From the NCBI GenBank assembly GCA_029582155.1, contig CM055907.1, positions 7,914,501 to 7,978,500 on the forward strand: DNA of 64,000 nucleotides. Direction: 5' to 3'. A program made the translations under genes and the position numbers. A model generated the notes under the pieces. The model did no database searches. It was not told the DNA's origin and worked only from the letters and a program-made list of their open reading frames with translations. This DNA comes from Panopea generosa (lineage: Eukaryota > Mollusca > Bivalvia > Adapedonta > Hiatellidae). This document shows positions 47,532 through 59,789 of this stretch, one piece after another; the stretch's first letter is position 1; each line of letters starts with the position of its first letter.

Positions 47532-47639
47532 ATGAAGTTTTCGGTGGATTTATTTCTTCTAAGTTTTCTCGGTGTGTCAATGGTGTTCGCGGAACCACCG
47601 CTCATTGTTGACGAAAATGTCCTAGTGGTACCCATACAG
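47532..47639 (+). CDS. First coding exon of a secreted-protein gene (partial)
   Basis: The ATG at 47,532 opens 36 codons in phase 0. Residues 1-20 form a classic signal peptide: Lys2, a hydrophobic core VDLFLLSFLGVSMVF, and cleavage probably after Ala20 (VFA|E). The mature part begins EPPLIVDENVLVVPIQ. The exon ends at 47,639 with CAG|GTGAGT, a near-consensus donor. It begins at 47,510 after a polypyrimidine tract and AG (47,508-47,509), leaving 22 bases of 5' UTR. A likely non-coding exon 1 ends at 47,334 (TTAG|GTAAAA), making intron 1 175 bp. I do not recognise the protein family from 16 mature residues. Downstream exons were not found within the window and may lie beyond a long intron. The coordinated splice sites, promoter and signal peptide make this the best host gene here. 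Confidence 0.6.
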
Positions 47640-47641
47640 GT

Positions 47642-49860
47642 GAGTTATTTGTGAGAGAACAGGTACAATAGTTGAATCGTGTTTCATGTATTGAAATTTA
47701 ATGTTTCTGCTGTTAGCACAAATAAGGCTTAACGCATTTATTCATAGGTTATATTGGTTAAATTGTATGTTAATGGATGAAGACTGCAGTAAGTTGAATG
47801 AACAATGTGAATCTAAATAGAATAGGTTTGACACCATCTTCACCACGTGTCATGTTATCTATGGCATATCCAGTTTTATTGATAGAGGAAGACCTTCGAA
47901 TGAATATGAATAAAACCACCGTCTTTCCAAAAGTACTTGACAAACTGTGTCACATAAAGATTTTACAACCTCGGAATTTATTTATTTAATAAAGTTATTA
48001 ATACCGTTAGAAGTTTATTTAAGAAAACATTATTGCTAAAAATATTGCACTATATATTTGGAAAAAAAAACGTTTTTCCTACCATGTTGTTTTTGCAAAG
48101 CTCATATTTTACAAGAAGATCTTAAAATACAAACATTTTATTTCTCCCATTTCATATTTGAAAACATGTGGTAATGTACATTGTAGTCAATGGTCTAACA
48201 ATACAAAATTGACGAAACGAAGTTTAATTAAATTACATGTGTCATATTATAACAGTAGTTGTTATTCCATCAAATAGAAATGAATTCCATAAATGCTTTA
48301 AACAAATGATACAAATCCAGGGTCTGGTGCAAAATTAGACTAACTTAGTAATAAGCAATTAAGAATAAGAACGTAGATAAATTCGCTTTACGAGAATTCG
48401 TCGAAATGACGAAAGCCTTAACATTTGTTTTTACACTACAAACATTTGCCTTGATAGTAGGATACGGCACAAGTATGTTCAATTTAATTTTTAATGTTAG
48501 AGGAAATTAACATCACGTGATAAAACATATTTATTTACATAAATACAGTAAATGGATTGAGATACAAGTTATAACAACATCAGTATGTAAAACGTTACCA
48601 TTTTAAGCTCGCAGATTGCTTGATAATAGCTGCACCAGTTAGTCGTTATGTTTTCTTTCTATGCAATGGTAATAGCGGAGGGGAACGACGCTAATTTGTT
48701 GTAAAATATTTCATAAATAGAAGAACCGCTAATTGACCGAAATTAGCGAATAAACACAAACCCTTATAAACATATGCAAGGTTAAATATGTCAATGGTTT
48801 TTGTATATTCTGTTGTTATATAACATTCATATTGTTTTAAAAAAACATCACTGAATGTATATTATCTATCTCCAAATATGATGCAATGTAAGTAATTACA
48901 CTATGGTGAAACTGCTTAGAAGCAAAATGTTTAAAAAAACAACAGCAAAAAAACAACAACATACATTTCAGTAATAGTATTTATGATTTATAAGTGTTAT
49001 GTTGGTTCAATCCAGACTGATTACTATCAAATATTTAGTAAAATGGTTTCAATAGCTGGATGGTATTTTATAACTGGCCAGTTCGGTTTCAAGTTTTATT
49101 TTCCCAATCTCAAGTTGAATGTTTCCAAACAATTACTGACAATATGGGTATGGTTTTGGTTGTGATGGGACAGTGTCTTTTGAATGCTAAGTCTCGGTTG
49201 ACCACATCAATTATTTATTTTTAACTTTTTTCTACAAGATAATTTGATAAAATTTTAAATGCACTTGTATTTAATTTAATTCATTCAAGGTATACGGTAT
49301 TCAATTTGTGTTGTTTGTTTTTCCTTTTAAATGCGCTATTCATTTCCTTTACATTTAAATAAATTGAATCAATTACATCGGATAAATAGATGGCACCTCT
49401 GTTGCATGTTTTGAATTATCAGATGCATCAACACTAGATTCTTGTACATTCCGAAACAATTTGATAACTGCTGGCTTAATTGTCTGGCCATGTGCTTTAT
49501 TAGATGCACGTGCAAGATTAATAGCAATATATTTACATAGAATTGCACTAACGCACATGTGGATATGTTTTTTGTTATCTTGGCAAACAGATAAATGGTT
49601 AACATACTGCTTTATATATCACAAATTCTATTGACGTTAATAAATGCATTACTCAACATATTTACAAATTTAATCAAAATGAAACACAAAATATTTAGCA
49701 TATTCGAATTGAATAATTACGTAAATAGTATTAAATAAAAGTAATTAAAAGTAAAGATAATAATGACACCAGCATATTACAAGGGGATTGATTTGATCAA
49801 AGTTCAAAGCAAACCAATAAAACATATTCATTTAGAAAATTATATGAATAGCACATGCCG
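47642..49860 (+). other. Putative intron 2 or intergenic; no exon identified
   Basis: AT-rich. An acceptor-like ATTTCAG at about 48,969 would give an immediate in-frame stop in phase 0, so it is not accepted as the next exon. A 61-codon minus-strand frame at 49,373-49,558 has no recognisable family. Confidence 0.35.
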
Positions 49861-49869
49861 GTAACTCCA

Positions 49870-49970
49870 TAGCAGGACACTTACAAATAGGCAATTATGG
49901 GAATGACATCGACTCAAGTATTGCACGAAGTGGTTGTCAATCATATACGCTTACAGTGCCTTATTTAAGT
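49870..49970 (+). repeat. Weak dispersed repeat, also near 51.42, 51.97 and 54.59 kb
   Basis: GGCAATTATGGGAATGACAT and a following GTACACTAATTG-like element recur in similar order at about 51,965-52,040 (GACAATTATGGAAATGATAA, GTACACTAATTGTCTACCAG) and 54,595-54,650 (GGCAATTATGAAAATTATAC, GAATACTAATTGGTCTTAAG), and more loosely at 51,420-51,500. Function is unknown. Confidence 0.4.
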
Positions 49971-50334
49971 GACGTAATAATCAGCGTTTTGAGATGTGTG
50001 TGGTATGTTCGCTGTTCCCTTAATATACTGTTGGACAAGACTGGTGTCAACAGGAGCATAGCTTGCTTAAGTTAGATGTGAAGGTACGGGCCGTGTTGTG
50101 GGAACGACGGGGTCTGGGGCATTCTTTAAATATGAACTCTTGAAAAAGTGGCTTCCGGTGCATTTCAAGACATGGTTACAGCTTTTACTCATGGGTCATG
50201 TGATGATTGAGTAAACTGTACGTTCACATGCAAATATACACAGTTTTAAAAACATTTAACAGCATTATCAAACTCAATAAACAAGCCTCTCAAACATAAT
50301 AAACATAGCTTCTCGCCTCATTTTTCTCCTTAGG

Positions 50335-50470
50335 CCTTTTCCCTTTTATTGCATTTTTTTGCGTTTTTTTATTTTTTTCCTTTTTTTTTTTTTTTTTGAG
50401 AAAATTGTAGGCCCGGGCCTAAATGGCCTTAAGGTGCTACGCCTCTGACCTTTATTTATAGCATACACCA
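50335..50470 (-). repeat. Poly(A)-ended segment, likely retroposed
   Basis: On the minus strand, CAGAGGCGTAGCACCTTAAG, GCCATTTAGGCCCGGGCCTA and CAATTTTCTC run into an A-rich tract of more than 50 bases (50,345-50,397). The GC-rich body followed by a poly(A) tail suggests a retroposed fragment; the family was not identified. Confidence 0.35.
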
Positions 50471-50474
50471 TTCT

Positions 50475-52480
50475 ACTCCAAGAAGCGTTAGTCACAACTA
50501 AAAATCTCCACTTATATCTTTGAAAGGCTATAGTTTCATTTTGCATTTTATACTTCACCAATGAGTATATATGTGTTGTGACTTCATTTCTGTTTGGTTA
50601 TATAATGTGTAATGAGTCAAAGTTATCATTTAGAAAAAATGAATTCTTTAGTTGAAGAAAATATCAACTTGAGATGTTTAATGAAACAGGGACTAAGTAA
50701 CTATACATATATTAATAAACAAGTGATGATACAGGGCGATGACGATGCAGAAAAGTAAATTGGTAATATTTAAGGCGACAAAAGAGAGGAAATAAGTGTA
50801 GATATATCCAACGTCTCTGTCAGATTGCATATGGCCTTATTCGAAATTCTATCTAAACATTGAGTTCCCAGTCCCATAACATTATGTCATACAACAAAAT
50901 AAAACATACAGTTAGGTTGAGTCCAACTGTAAAATAGGTTTCGCGCAACATTGACTTTTGATTTTTTTCCGCATCAGTGTTTTGATTGTCATACTCTTGT
51001 TTAAGTAACGTTATTGTATGTATGTTTGCTGAACTGATGGCGGTGTTCTGTAATATTTCTTCGTGTTCGACAAAAAAATATAAGTCTCGGTTAACTGAAA
51101 TGACTTAGCGCTCTGTGTCAAACACGCATGCGACTTATTGAATGTTAGATACAAAAACGTTTGTTTATATTTATAAAATAGGATATTATTCAAATACAAA
51201 TAGGCATGTAGCAAAAACGAATAAACGATATAAAAATATATCATTTCAAAACATTCAAACGAATATTACAATACTATAACAAAGTGGCGGGAAAATCCGG
51301 TAGCTTTCAATTATCTTTGCAGCACTCAACGCATGCATACGAATCTAATTCAACAACAAAAAAAGCGGAGAGATCAGGCACCTTTTCAATTATTGTCATC
51401 GCAAATAGAGCACATCCTATGGACAAGTATGATTGACAGTCGTAAAAATGATAGGGCAGCACAGTACACTAATGTGTTGCCAATCATATATACAATGACA
51501 TTGTACTTCTTTAATCCTAAGATTGTGGCACTAACAAATAAATGACAACGGTTGTGATGTGTGTGTGTGTTATTTGATTTATATCTAATCTAGAATAAGG
51601 AAAACAGTCTATGTTTGAGTTCGCACTTTCTTTGACTAGCCCTGTAACTACAGGACATAACTCTTCTTAGGTATCCACTCACGCTCTATTTCCGTTTTCA
51701 TTAAATATTTATTCTGAACGATTTTGAGATCACTTTGTATTACTACATTGATATTCATACCTTTTATTATAGAATATTTAATAAACAGATTTTATTCATG
51801 AGATTTTTATCTTTTAACAGACATACGTTTGTATTTCAATTCAAGTTTCGATGTTTTATCAGAAAGCATTATCATGCAAATGTTCGTCAGCACTTCACCT
51901 GCATGATCAGTTGTTATATCACTAATCTGCGACGCTATTTATCAAATAACATACATCATAGCTACGACAATTACAAATTGACAATTATGGAAATGATAAA
52001 AGCCCCGCGGTACACTAATTGTCTACCAGTCAGATACGCAACTTTCCGATGTTCTCGAATCACGCGGATAACAGTGGTTTATTACGTGATTTGTACTCCA
52101 TATCTACTGTAAAACTAATTTACACAAGAGTATGACATTATTAGTCAATATTTTATGCCCAATTTACATTGTAGGCATACATTCAATATACATAATAAGT
52201 AACAAATGAAAAGGGATTCAGAAAAATATTTATAGCTTATATATAGATATCTGTTTCCTTAGTTAAAACTCGTGTTTACCATAAAACTAGTTCTTTAATA
52301 GTGAAGTATACATTGTCGAAATGCTTTCATAAGCTTAGTATTTTACCATGTTCAGTATAAATATGTAAAAAAACAAACCCTTGTAACAGCTGTTTTATAT
52401 ACCAAAACGAACAAACAGGAACCAGGAGCCGTAGCATTCAAAAGACACAGTCACTAAAGCAGTATACATGCACTTACGTA
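50475..52480. other. Intergenic, no supported gene
   Basis: The longest open frame (51,735-52,112, 125 codons) is rich in Tyr, Phe, Ile, Arg and His with no domain, and overlaps the weak repeat at 51,965-52,040. I treat it as chance. Confidence 0.4.
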
Positions 52481-52482
52481 TG

Positions 52483-52606
52483 CGCACACACACACACACA
52501 CACACACACATTCATTCATTCATCTATCCATCTATCAATCGACACGCTTAAAAGCACATACAGACAGACACGCACGCACGCACGCATATATACACACGCA
52601 CACAGT
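52483..52606. repeat. Compound CA / ATTC / CATC / ACGC microsatellite
   Basis: (CA)n 52,483-52,510, then ATTCATTCATTCATC, TATCCATCTATCAATC, CAGACAGACA and CACGCACGCACGCA to about 52,606. Confidence 0.9.
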
Positions 52607-52609
52607 GAC

Positions 52610-53470
52610 TACTTTTTGTTTTATTTTCCATGTATTTGATATAAGCACGCGAAGAAACAAATCAAACATTCAAAATATATTGTGGACATTGTATTATGTC
52701 AATTTCAAAACAGAATAGCATAAAATAAAACCAGCACGACAATAACAGCAATCACATTTAGAAAGGCGTATGAATATTCATTAAAGACCGGCTATCAGTA
52801 ACGTAGTACTTTGATTATTAGCACTTTGTCATATACATTCATCCATTAATGCATATAGTCGTTGGTTCATTCAATCTTGCAAATGTATAATCTGAAATTT
52901 ATCTGAAACAATAATCTGAGTAAATATAAACATAATAAATAAACGCCATCTGTAATAATGGCCACGAGCCATCTGTTATAATGACCCGACATTATCCGAT
53001 ACATTATCGCGATATTATGGGGACACCAGGGTGATGATTACCGATACACGACCGATCAACTCCGTTTTAGTATTGTAATTTCTGGTGATATCATCTGCGA
53101 TTTTTGTGTTATTAAGTTGACAAATGCACTATTATGGTAGATGCAAGGAGAATTTACATATAATTTGACTAATGCAAACGGCGATATTATTGCTATCTAA
53201 TATTTCGAACGGTCGTTTAATCTCGTTAACGTGAACTCTATTATATATTCGACGAGGGAACTTTATCGTAAAGTAATTGATTACTCCTTGAATTTACATA
53301 GTTAATTATTATATTACGATTCTTATCAGGTCAAAACTATGAGTTTGAAATTGAATGAGCTGATGTGTTTTGGGGTTTTTTTTCATTATTTGTGATACAA
53401 ATATTGGTTGCCTATGGGTGTGTATATATATAATTAATATTCCTGATTTATTTTTAACTATTTTCATCTT
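52610..53470. other. Intergenic, GC-richer patch
   Basis: 52,960-53,290 is less AT-rich (CCGACATTATCCGATACATT, TATCGCGATATTATGG, CACGACCGATCAACTCCG) but has no frame, splice signal or RNA fold that I can support. Confidence 0.3.
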
Positions 53471-53476
53471 CTTGGA

Positions 53477-53652
53477 AGGCCATCTCCGCAAGTAGTGAGT
53501 ATCTGATAACATCACCCCTTTAATCCGCGGTGAGAGACGAATGATAATGAGACGCAATGTCGTATATCAAACATCACGGAGATTGTGGTCGATTTCACGA
53601 CCCCTGTATTGACAGTCAGACTCGCTAACGACTGGGCTAATCGAACCGGGCA
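53477..53652 (-). mobile_element. tRNA-derived SINE, truncated, same family as 2035-2319
   Basis: On the minus strand: a tRNA-like head ending near 53,652, then CTCCGTGATGTTTGATATAC, ATTATCATTCGTCTCTCACC and CTTGCGGAGATGG. It stops at about 53,477, lacking the AAACAGTGGTTAG...TCAA tail, so it is 3' truncated. Confidence 0.85.
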
Positions 53653-53654
53653 AC

Positions 53655-56600
53655 TATGAATCAAGGCAAACTGAATGTATCAAATGTAATTCGATTTCTA
53701 TAGGCTGTTTATAGAACCATCTCTCCCTACTTGTGTTGTTCATATAGCATTGTCAGGGACACGTTGATTTGGCCACATCGGGCACAATTATAGGAACACG
53801 ATGACTGGTCAGTTACTTTATGTTGGAAACCCCCAAGGACTTATATAGAAGGATAGAAAACTTACATCTCTCTACTAAATGTTGATACAATAGCACGCGA
53901 AGATAAATAATTTTGCAAATTCAAATATCGCAGGCAACTGATTTTTTGACAGGTGTAACCATATAAATTATGTTTCATAATGTTTTAAACACAGAAAATG
54001 GTAATGAATTTAAAATATTGCAGTTTGAAGTAAAATTTAAAAGTACTTTCCTTCATTTTCAGTATACACATTTGGTAATCATTAGTACTTCAAAACTGTT
54101 AAATACAATGTACTAGGAATGGTATTGCTTGTAGATAATTCCATTGTACAAAGAAATAATTTGTATTTTTGAGATACATGAAGGTAACGATATTTGAAAA
54201 TGAGTTTTCGCGAGATTTTGCGCGAATACGCAAGCGTTCATAACATCTTTATCAGTTTGCTTTTTCTTCTCTATGTAAGTCCTTGAGAAAAAACACTAAC
54301 AAATGTGAGATTCAAATTTCGTTTAAGATTACGTTCTCATGATATTATCTTGTTGAATATAGAAATGATTTCGCATATTTTATCGTGTATTGACAGAGTC
54401 GACCACCATTATTGCTATTTATTTTAAGCGCTCCCGTGCGCTCTGCATTGTGGGACAGGTTTGGAAATCTCCACGTTTTTATTGGGATTTAACAGGCGTG
54501 ATTCTGAAGATATCAGGAACAGGGATAGAATACGATTTCTGCTCATGACCTGACCATTCCGTATCTATTAATTAGAACAGTATAACAACAGATTGGCAAT
54601 TATGAAAATTATACATTCACGTAGGAATACTAATTGGTCTTAAGCAGGAATACTTGTATTGACATTTAAGCATTTGAATGAACTGTCAAGCGCAATTATA
54701 TGTGCTTCTGTCACTGTAGAGTTGATTTGTACTGCGGAACCTGTCAAATAGGAAGTCTCGTGACACTGGTGTTGCTAATTGGTATATTGATCCATGTTTT
54801 ATAAATCTATTATAGAAATCTAAATACGACTAAGGCAGTTTCATCAACACGCGCATACTTATAAACATAAACCTCAAAAATAGAAAAAATAAAAAATAAA
54901 AATAAAAAAAACTACGGGAGAAAATGTGTGTTTTGCATTGCTCAAACCATAAAACTCCCTTCCATTGCCTGCATACTTTGTAAGAATGGTTATCATATAG
55001 AAGCTGTGCTCTGTATCTGTCATTTGGATTACAATGTTTGATACATGAAGAACTTTATTCAATACAAAGGACCAAAAGGCCTATTAGTACACATGTTACA
55101 ATACATGAGATAGCAATGACGAGTTCAACACATAATACAAAGTGTACAGTAATAATTTTAACACAAAAATAATGTCAAAAGTATTATGTCATATTACTTA
55201 CTGTTATCAGTACTAATTTAAAAATTCCTTTCGCCACCATTATCAAATAATATTATCGTTTTTGCAAACAATCAAAAATCAATTATTTTTTTTTATACCT
55301 TTCAATTATTAATTTAAAAAGAAATATTCGGTAATCTATTATATACTGTTTCGTTTCTTTTCTCTAAGCTTTTATATATGAATGAAGCAATATAATGTAC
55401 AGTTTTTGTATGTTTCGTGATTATAATGATTCAATAAATTTCAGCATATTTGGTCTTTGACAGTTATATATCAAACATAGATCATTTCCCGAAAATGTAG
55501 CTGTATATTAATTATACAGGTCCGTAAGTTATAGAAGCTTTGTTTTGTATATGTCGTTGGTGTAACAGTGTTCTATACACCAAACAAAAACCATATGCCG
55601 ATGATATACCGGCATATCAAGTATACAGATAAGGTATTATTGTTTGAAATGTTTAACTGTTTCACCAAGTATGGATAAGAACCATATAAATAAACAAGTT
55701 AAAATATATTTTAATGAATTCTTAATCTGTTTTTTCTCTTAATTATACGCAGAAAATTCTAATTACACCTGTAATAAAGAGGTTATTAAATGTGATAGGT
55801 GTACCTCTTGGTGATTTTGGCCCACAGCGATATCACCAACAGGCACATATACCACAGTTAAAAACTTCTTACTACAGCGTAGCATACATAAATTGTTCGC
55901 GAAAATGACCAAGTTTAAAACGCGAGTGTAAATTAAAACTTAAATAGATAGACATATATAATTGTATATACGCCCATGCCGTTCGCAACCCTGTGTTTTT
56001 TAATCAAATTATTGCCATATCTGGTCATGAATATTGATAATGAACAATAACTTCAAGTATTCCCCAATTAATTTTGATCCCTGTTAGGAAACATTTTTTT
56101 TTTCTAGAAGTCATGATTTATTTTGTATTTTTTGTTTTTGTAATGTTCAATGTTGTACTCGCATGCCGTTCGAACCCCTGTGTTTGTTTATTGTTTCACC
56201 GCATACATTCCTGTTCACTGCCACTTTGGTCACATGTTTTTGTGTCCAATGGTCACTCTTCATTAGAACTGATTACACGATATATCCTCATAGGTAATGG
56301 ATGATTTAGGTCATTTGAGAGCGACCATTGGACTTTATTATAACAGTAGACAGCGGACACCTATATCGTATACCTTTTACAAGTACACTTTTGAACAGTT
56401 TTTTTAATTACATCCAAACATATAATACATCGTTTAATAAGTGATATTCGTACCGTGAGTACTTTTATATTTTACAGTGTTTTTAACCTCCAAATTGCAT
56501 TGATAACTGTTTTGCTCTTATCTAATTCATTATATTTAGTTCAGATAAAATATGCAAATGATCGTAATCCAAAGAAGTATTTGCAAACTTCTAATTCTAA

Positions 56601-56710
56601 ACATATATATGTCTTTAATATTGCGCTTTTCATTAATTTTATCTGGGGATATAGAATTTAATTCCCGGCCATGTGAATTTATAAACAATAAATGTTTTTT
56701 AATATAATAT
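53655..56710. other. Intergenic, no supported gene
   Basis: A GC-richer patch at 54,425-54,560 (GCGCTCCCGTGCGCTCTGCA, GAAGATATCAGGAACAGGGA) partly resembles 61,690-61,750 (GGAAGATATCAGGTTCTGTG). Minus-strand frames and A-runs around 54,870-55,062 are uninformative. The rest is AT-rich. Confidence 0.35.
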
Positions 56711-57067
56711 CAAAATATTCGTAGTATAAGAAACAAGCTTGACTATATCAAACATAATTTCATAGATTCCGACATTCTGTGTTTCAAAAAAACTCACCTC
56801 TCGATAGATATCCATGACGATGATTTATTACTAGAAGGCTTAGATAAAATATATGGTAAAGACAAATCATCTCATTCGGGCGGTGTTTTAGTTTATGTTT
56901 CATCCGATTTAAGTCCAACCAGAAATTGTTGATTTTTTAGGATAGAGTTAACGTCTGTATTGAAATGGCTTCAGAAACACACTCAAATATATTAATAATT
57001 TTAGGTGACATAAATGAAGATCAGTTAAATCCTTCTAATAAAAGAATTCGTAATATTCTTTAATTTA

Positions 57068-57580
57068 ATGATTATATGTATACTTGAACTTAATAATTGT
57101 ATGTCTAATATAATAAAAGACACAACGCGTGTAACTAACACTACTCAAACATTTATAGATCCAATAGCACTTTCGAACCAGATAACATGTTTTGATTCCG
57201 GCATTCACGAAACACCGGGTTTCATTTGTGATCACTTTGGTACATATGCATTTATTAAAAGTGATATATATGAAAACATAACAATAAAAAGAACAGTTTG
57301 GAATAATGTAATTACCATTACAGACTGGAAATGTGTACTTAATGGACCTCTTAATGTTGCTACTAAATCTTTTATCACAAAATTAATTGACTTAGCAAAA
57401 TTATGTATTCCAACAAATCTTGTAACAATTCGTCCAAGAGACAAGCCATGGTACAACTCTGAAATTAGACAAACATCCCGTAAGCGTGATAGGCAAAGAC
57501 AATTAGCTTTCCGCACAGGAAGAAAGTCGGATTGGCAAGTTATTAAACATTTAAGAAACAAGCTAAATAACATCAAATAA
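57068..57580 (+). pseudogene. LINE endonuclease-RT linker piece
   Basis: Open for 170 codons. It corresponds to the end of the endonuclease (SNQITCFDSGIHETPGFICD) and the linker ahead of the RT. The element RPRDKPWYNSEIRQTSRKRD matches a conserved stretch in this LINE group (P-PW-D-E-R--RKRDR). It continues in the same sense but shifted frame through KETFFNNLEYSLGDINS to about 57,660. Confidence 0.75.
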
Positions 57581-57680
57581 ACACGCAAAAGAAACATTTT
57601 TTATAATAATCTAGAATACTCATTGGGAGATATTAACTCAACAAATTCTCGCACTTACTGGAAAACTATCATATTTTTTT

Positions 57681-58562
57681 GTGTCAATGTCATCAATTAA
57701 CGAATCTCATATCAATCTTCCAGCATTTTGGACGAAAACTAACAAAAACTTAACTGACGTCAAAATCACTGCAACAGAAATAACCGATATTTCACCTAAT
57801 TTAATTGTAAACAAATCCAGCGGACCCTATGAAATAAGCCACCGTATGTTAAAAGAAACATGTAAAACTATCTGTCATCCACTTTGTATATTGTTCAATC
57901 GATCTTTGCAAGAAAGTTAATATCCAAATGCTTGGAAATTAGCAAATGTTATGCCATTATTCAAAAAAGGAGCAGAACACTCACTTACATTTATACAAAC
58001 TACAGGCCAATTCCACTTATAAGTTGTGTAGGAAAGGTTATGGAACGTGTTATATTTAAACAAATTCACAATAATTTACATGCGAACAAACTTATATATA
58101 AAAATACAATCCGGTTTTTACCTGGACATCCCACAGTTTACCAATTAATTGATATCTACAATCAAATTTGCAAAGCTTTTGATGATAAAAAAATCTACAT
58201 GTATTGTGTTTTGTTATATTCCGAAGGCATTCGATCGTGTCTGGAGTAAAGGTTTAATTTTTAAATTTCGTCAATACGGAATTACTGGCAACCATATCAG
58301 TTGGATATCTGACTATTTGACTAATCATAATCAGAGGGTATTTGTTCAATCTTCTTTTTCTGAAATAAAATATTTAAATGCTTGTGTGCCCCCAAGGTTT
58401 TGTTCAGACCCTTTTTTGTTTTTAATTGATGTAAATGATATTGCCGACTCTTTACAAAGTGTAAAGCGATTGTTTGCTGGTGATAGTTCTCTTGCAGTAA
58501 CATCAGTTTATTCAAAAACTATTATTAACGGAGACCTGCAAAAAAATATCTCTTTGAGCTAA
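57681..58562 (+). pseudogene. LINE reverse transcriptase, frame-broken
   Basis: RT blocks in order: NKSSGPYEISHRMLKE (block 1), YPNAWKLANVMPLFKKGAEH (2), NYRPIPLISCVGKVMERVIF (2a-3), IRFLPGHPTVYQLIDI, the Y-KAFDRVWSKGLIFKFRQYG region (A), GVPP-like NACVPPRFCSDPFLFLIDVN (B) and RLFAGDSSLAV (C). Block C reads Phe-Ala-Gly-Asp where the catalytic Phe-Ala-Asp-Asp is expected, so this copy lacks one catalytic aspartate in addition to its frame changes (about 57,920, about 58,220, stop at about 58,560). Confidence 0.8.
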
Positions 58563-58599
58563 GCAATGGTTAGTCAATTTCAATCCGTCGAAAAAAGAA

Positions 58600-59430
58600 G
58601 TAATATATTTTTCACTTATCAATAGAAATCTTCCATGTTAATTTTATCTTCGCCCTATCCTAGAATACTCATCAATAATTTGGAATAACTGTACTAAATA
58701 CGAAACAGATACTTTGGAAAAAGTTCAATATGAAGCCACAAGAATTGTTACGGGCCTAACGCGTTCTGTTTCAATTGAAAAATTACTAAATGAAATTGGC
58801 TGGGTTTCTTTGAAAGACAAGAGGAAAATGCAAAAAATATTTTTTATTTATAAACAAAATCAAGGCGTTTACCAAGCTGTTTGGAAGAAATGTCTCCTTT
58901 GCTATATCCGAGTCAATCTGTACAATCTAAGAAACCATTCTGACTTTATTACATTGACTAGGCGCACAGAAATATACTCAAGATCAGTTATTCCCTCATC
59001 ACTGAAACTTTGGAATGAACTTGATATAAATATCCGAGAGTTTACATTTTTTCCTATCGTTTAAATGCAAACTTTAAGATCTTTTTAAAGCTCCAGTAGT
59101 ACCAAATTTATTTTTATTCGGTGACTGAAACTTATTAATTCAACACACTCGATTAAGAAATAATTGCAGTTATTTAAACGCCGACCTATATGTTAACCAC
59201 TTAAGAGATACTCCAATTTGTGCATGTGGTGATGAATTCGAAGTTGCAGAACATTTTATTTTTCGATGTGACCTTTACAGAACTGAAATACAAATACTCG
59301 TGAATTCCACCCATTAAGTACCAACAAATTGTTATACGGCAATGCAGATCTAGCGTTAGAGAATAATCAACTTATTTTTTCAACATTTCCAGAAATATAT
59401 TAAACAGACAAAACGTTTTCAACCTGAATA
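58600..59430 (+). pseudogene. LINE C-terminal region
   Basis: RPILEYSSIIWNNCTKYETD and the thumb-like element QYEATRIVTGLTRSVSIEKL are typical of this LINE group. 59,160-59,300 in another frame gives HLRDTPICACGDEFEVAEHF and a CDLYRTE-like stretch, the usual Cys-rich end. It is broken by a frame change after about 59,064. Confidence 0.7.
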
Positions 59431-59789
59431 CTAACTTAAATTAACTTAGTGCTGTCACTGTTGTAGCTTGAACAGTGTATGTGGTGAAGATTCTATTGGA
59501 ACTCGGCGGCATGGTATTATTTTTGTTGTTGTTTGTTTTTCTCTCTTATTGTTTTTTTTCTTTCTTTCAATGTGTTTTTTCTTTTAGTACTAAGTTCCTT
59601 TTTCATTATTTCTCTCAACCCGGTAACATTTACATTCATACAGTCGCACTGGAGAGAACTGTAACTAATGTTGTTATAACTTGTAGTTAATCCATTTGCA
59701 TATGTTATATATTTTGTTATCATTTTATGTCCATTTGTATATATTGACATATGTAACATACGTAATAAAATATGTTTAAACTGAACTAT

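Larger units (their letters stand above)
56715..59785 (+). mobile_element. Broken APE-type LINE (non-LTR retrotransposon)
   Basis: In order: the start of an apurinic-endonuclease-like domain at about 56,720-56,930 (IRNKLDYIKHNFIDSDILCF, HSGGVLVYVSSDLSP); part of the endonuclease missing around 56,940-57,000; LGDINED; the spacer with RPRDKPWYNSEIRQTSRKRD; reverse transcriptase 57,681-58,560; a C-terminal domain (LEKVQYEATRIVTGLTRSVS, EIGWVSLKDKRK); a CACGDEFE-AEHF-F-CDLYR zinc-like end near 59,220-59,280; and a 3' UTR to the AATAAAATATGTTTAAACTG end near 59,785. At least five frame changes or stops interrupt the protein. The clade is a Jockey/CR1-like group; I cannot fix it further. No clear 5' end or target duplication was seen. 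Confidence 0.85.

Noticed and set aside
48960-49170. Second coding exon of the 47.5-kb gene
   Set aside because: An acceptor-like ATTTCAG precedes it, but the required phase 0 gives an immediate TAA stop.
49369-49605. Minus-strand frames of 61-78 codons
   Set aside because: Two frames overlap, neither with a family motif; no exon signals agree.
51735-52112. 125-codon protein
   Set aside because: No domain, low-complexity aromatic and basic composition, no splice context, and it overlaps a dispersed repeat.
54900-55140. LINE 3' end on the minus strand
   Set aside because: GGCCTTTTGGTCCTTTGTAT followed by AATAAAG resembles some LINE ends, but no upstream coding remnant or target duplication supports it.
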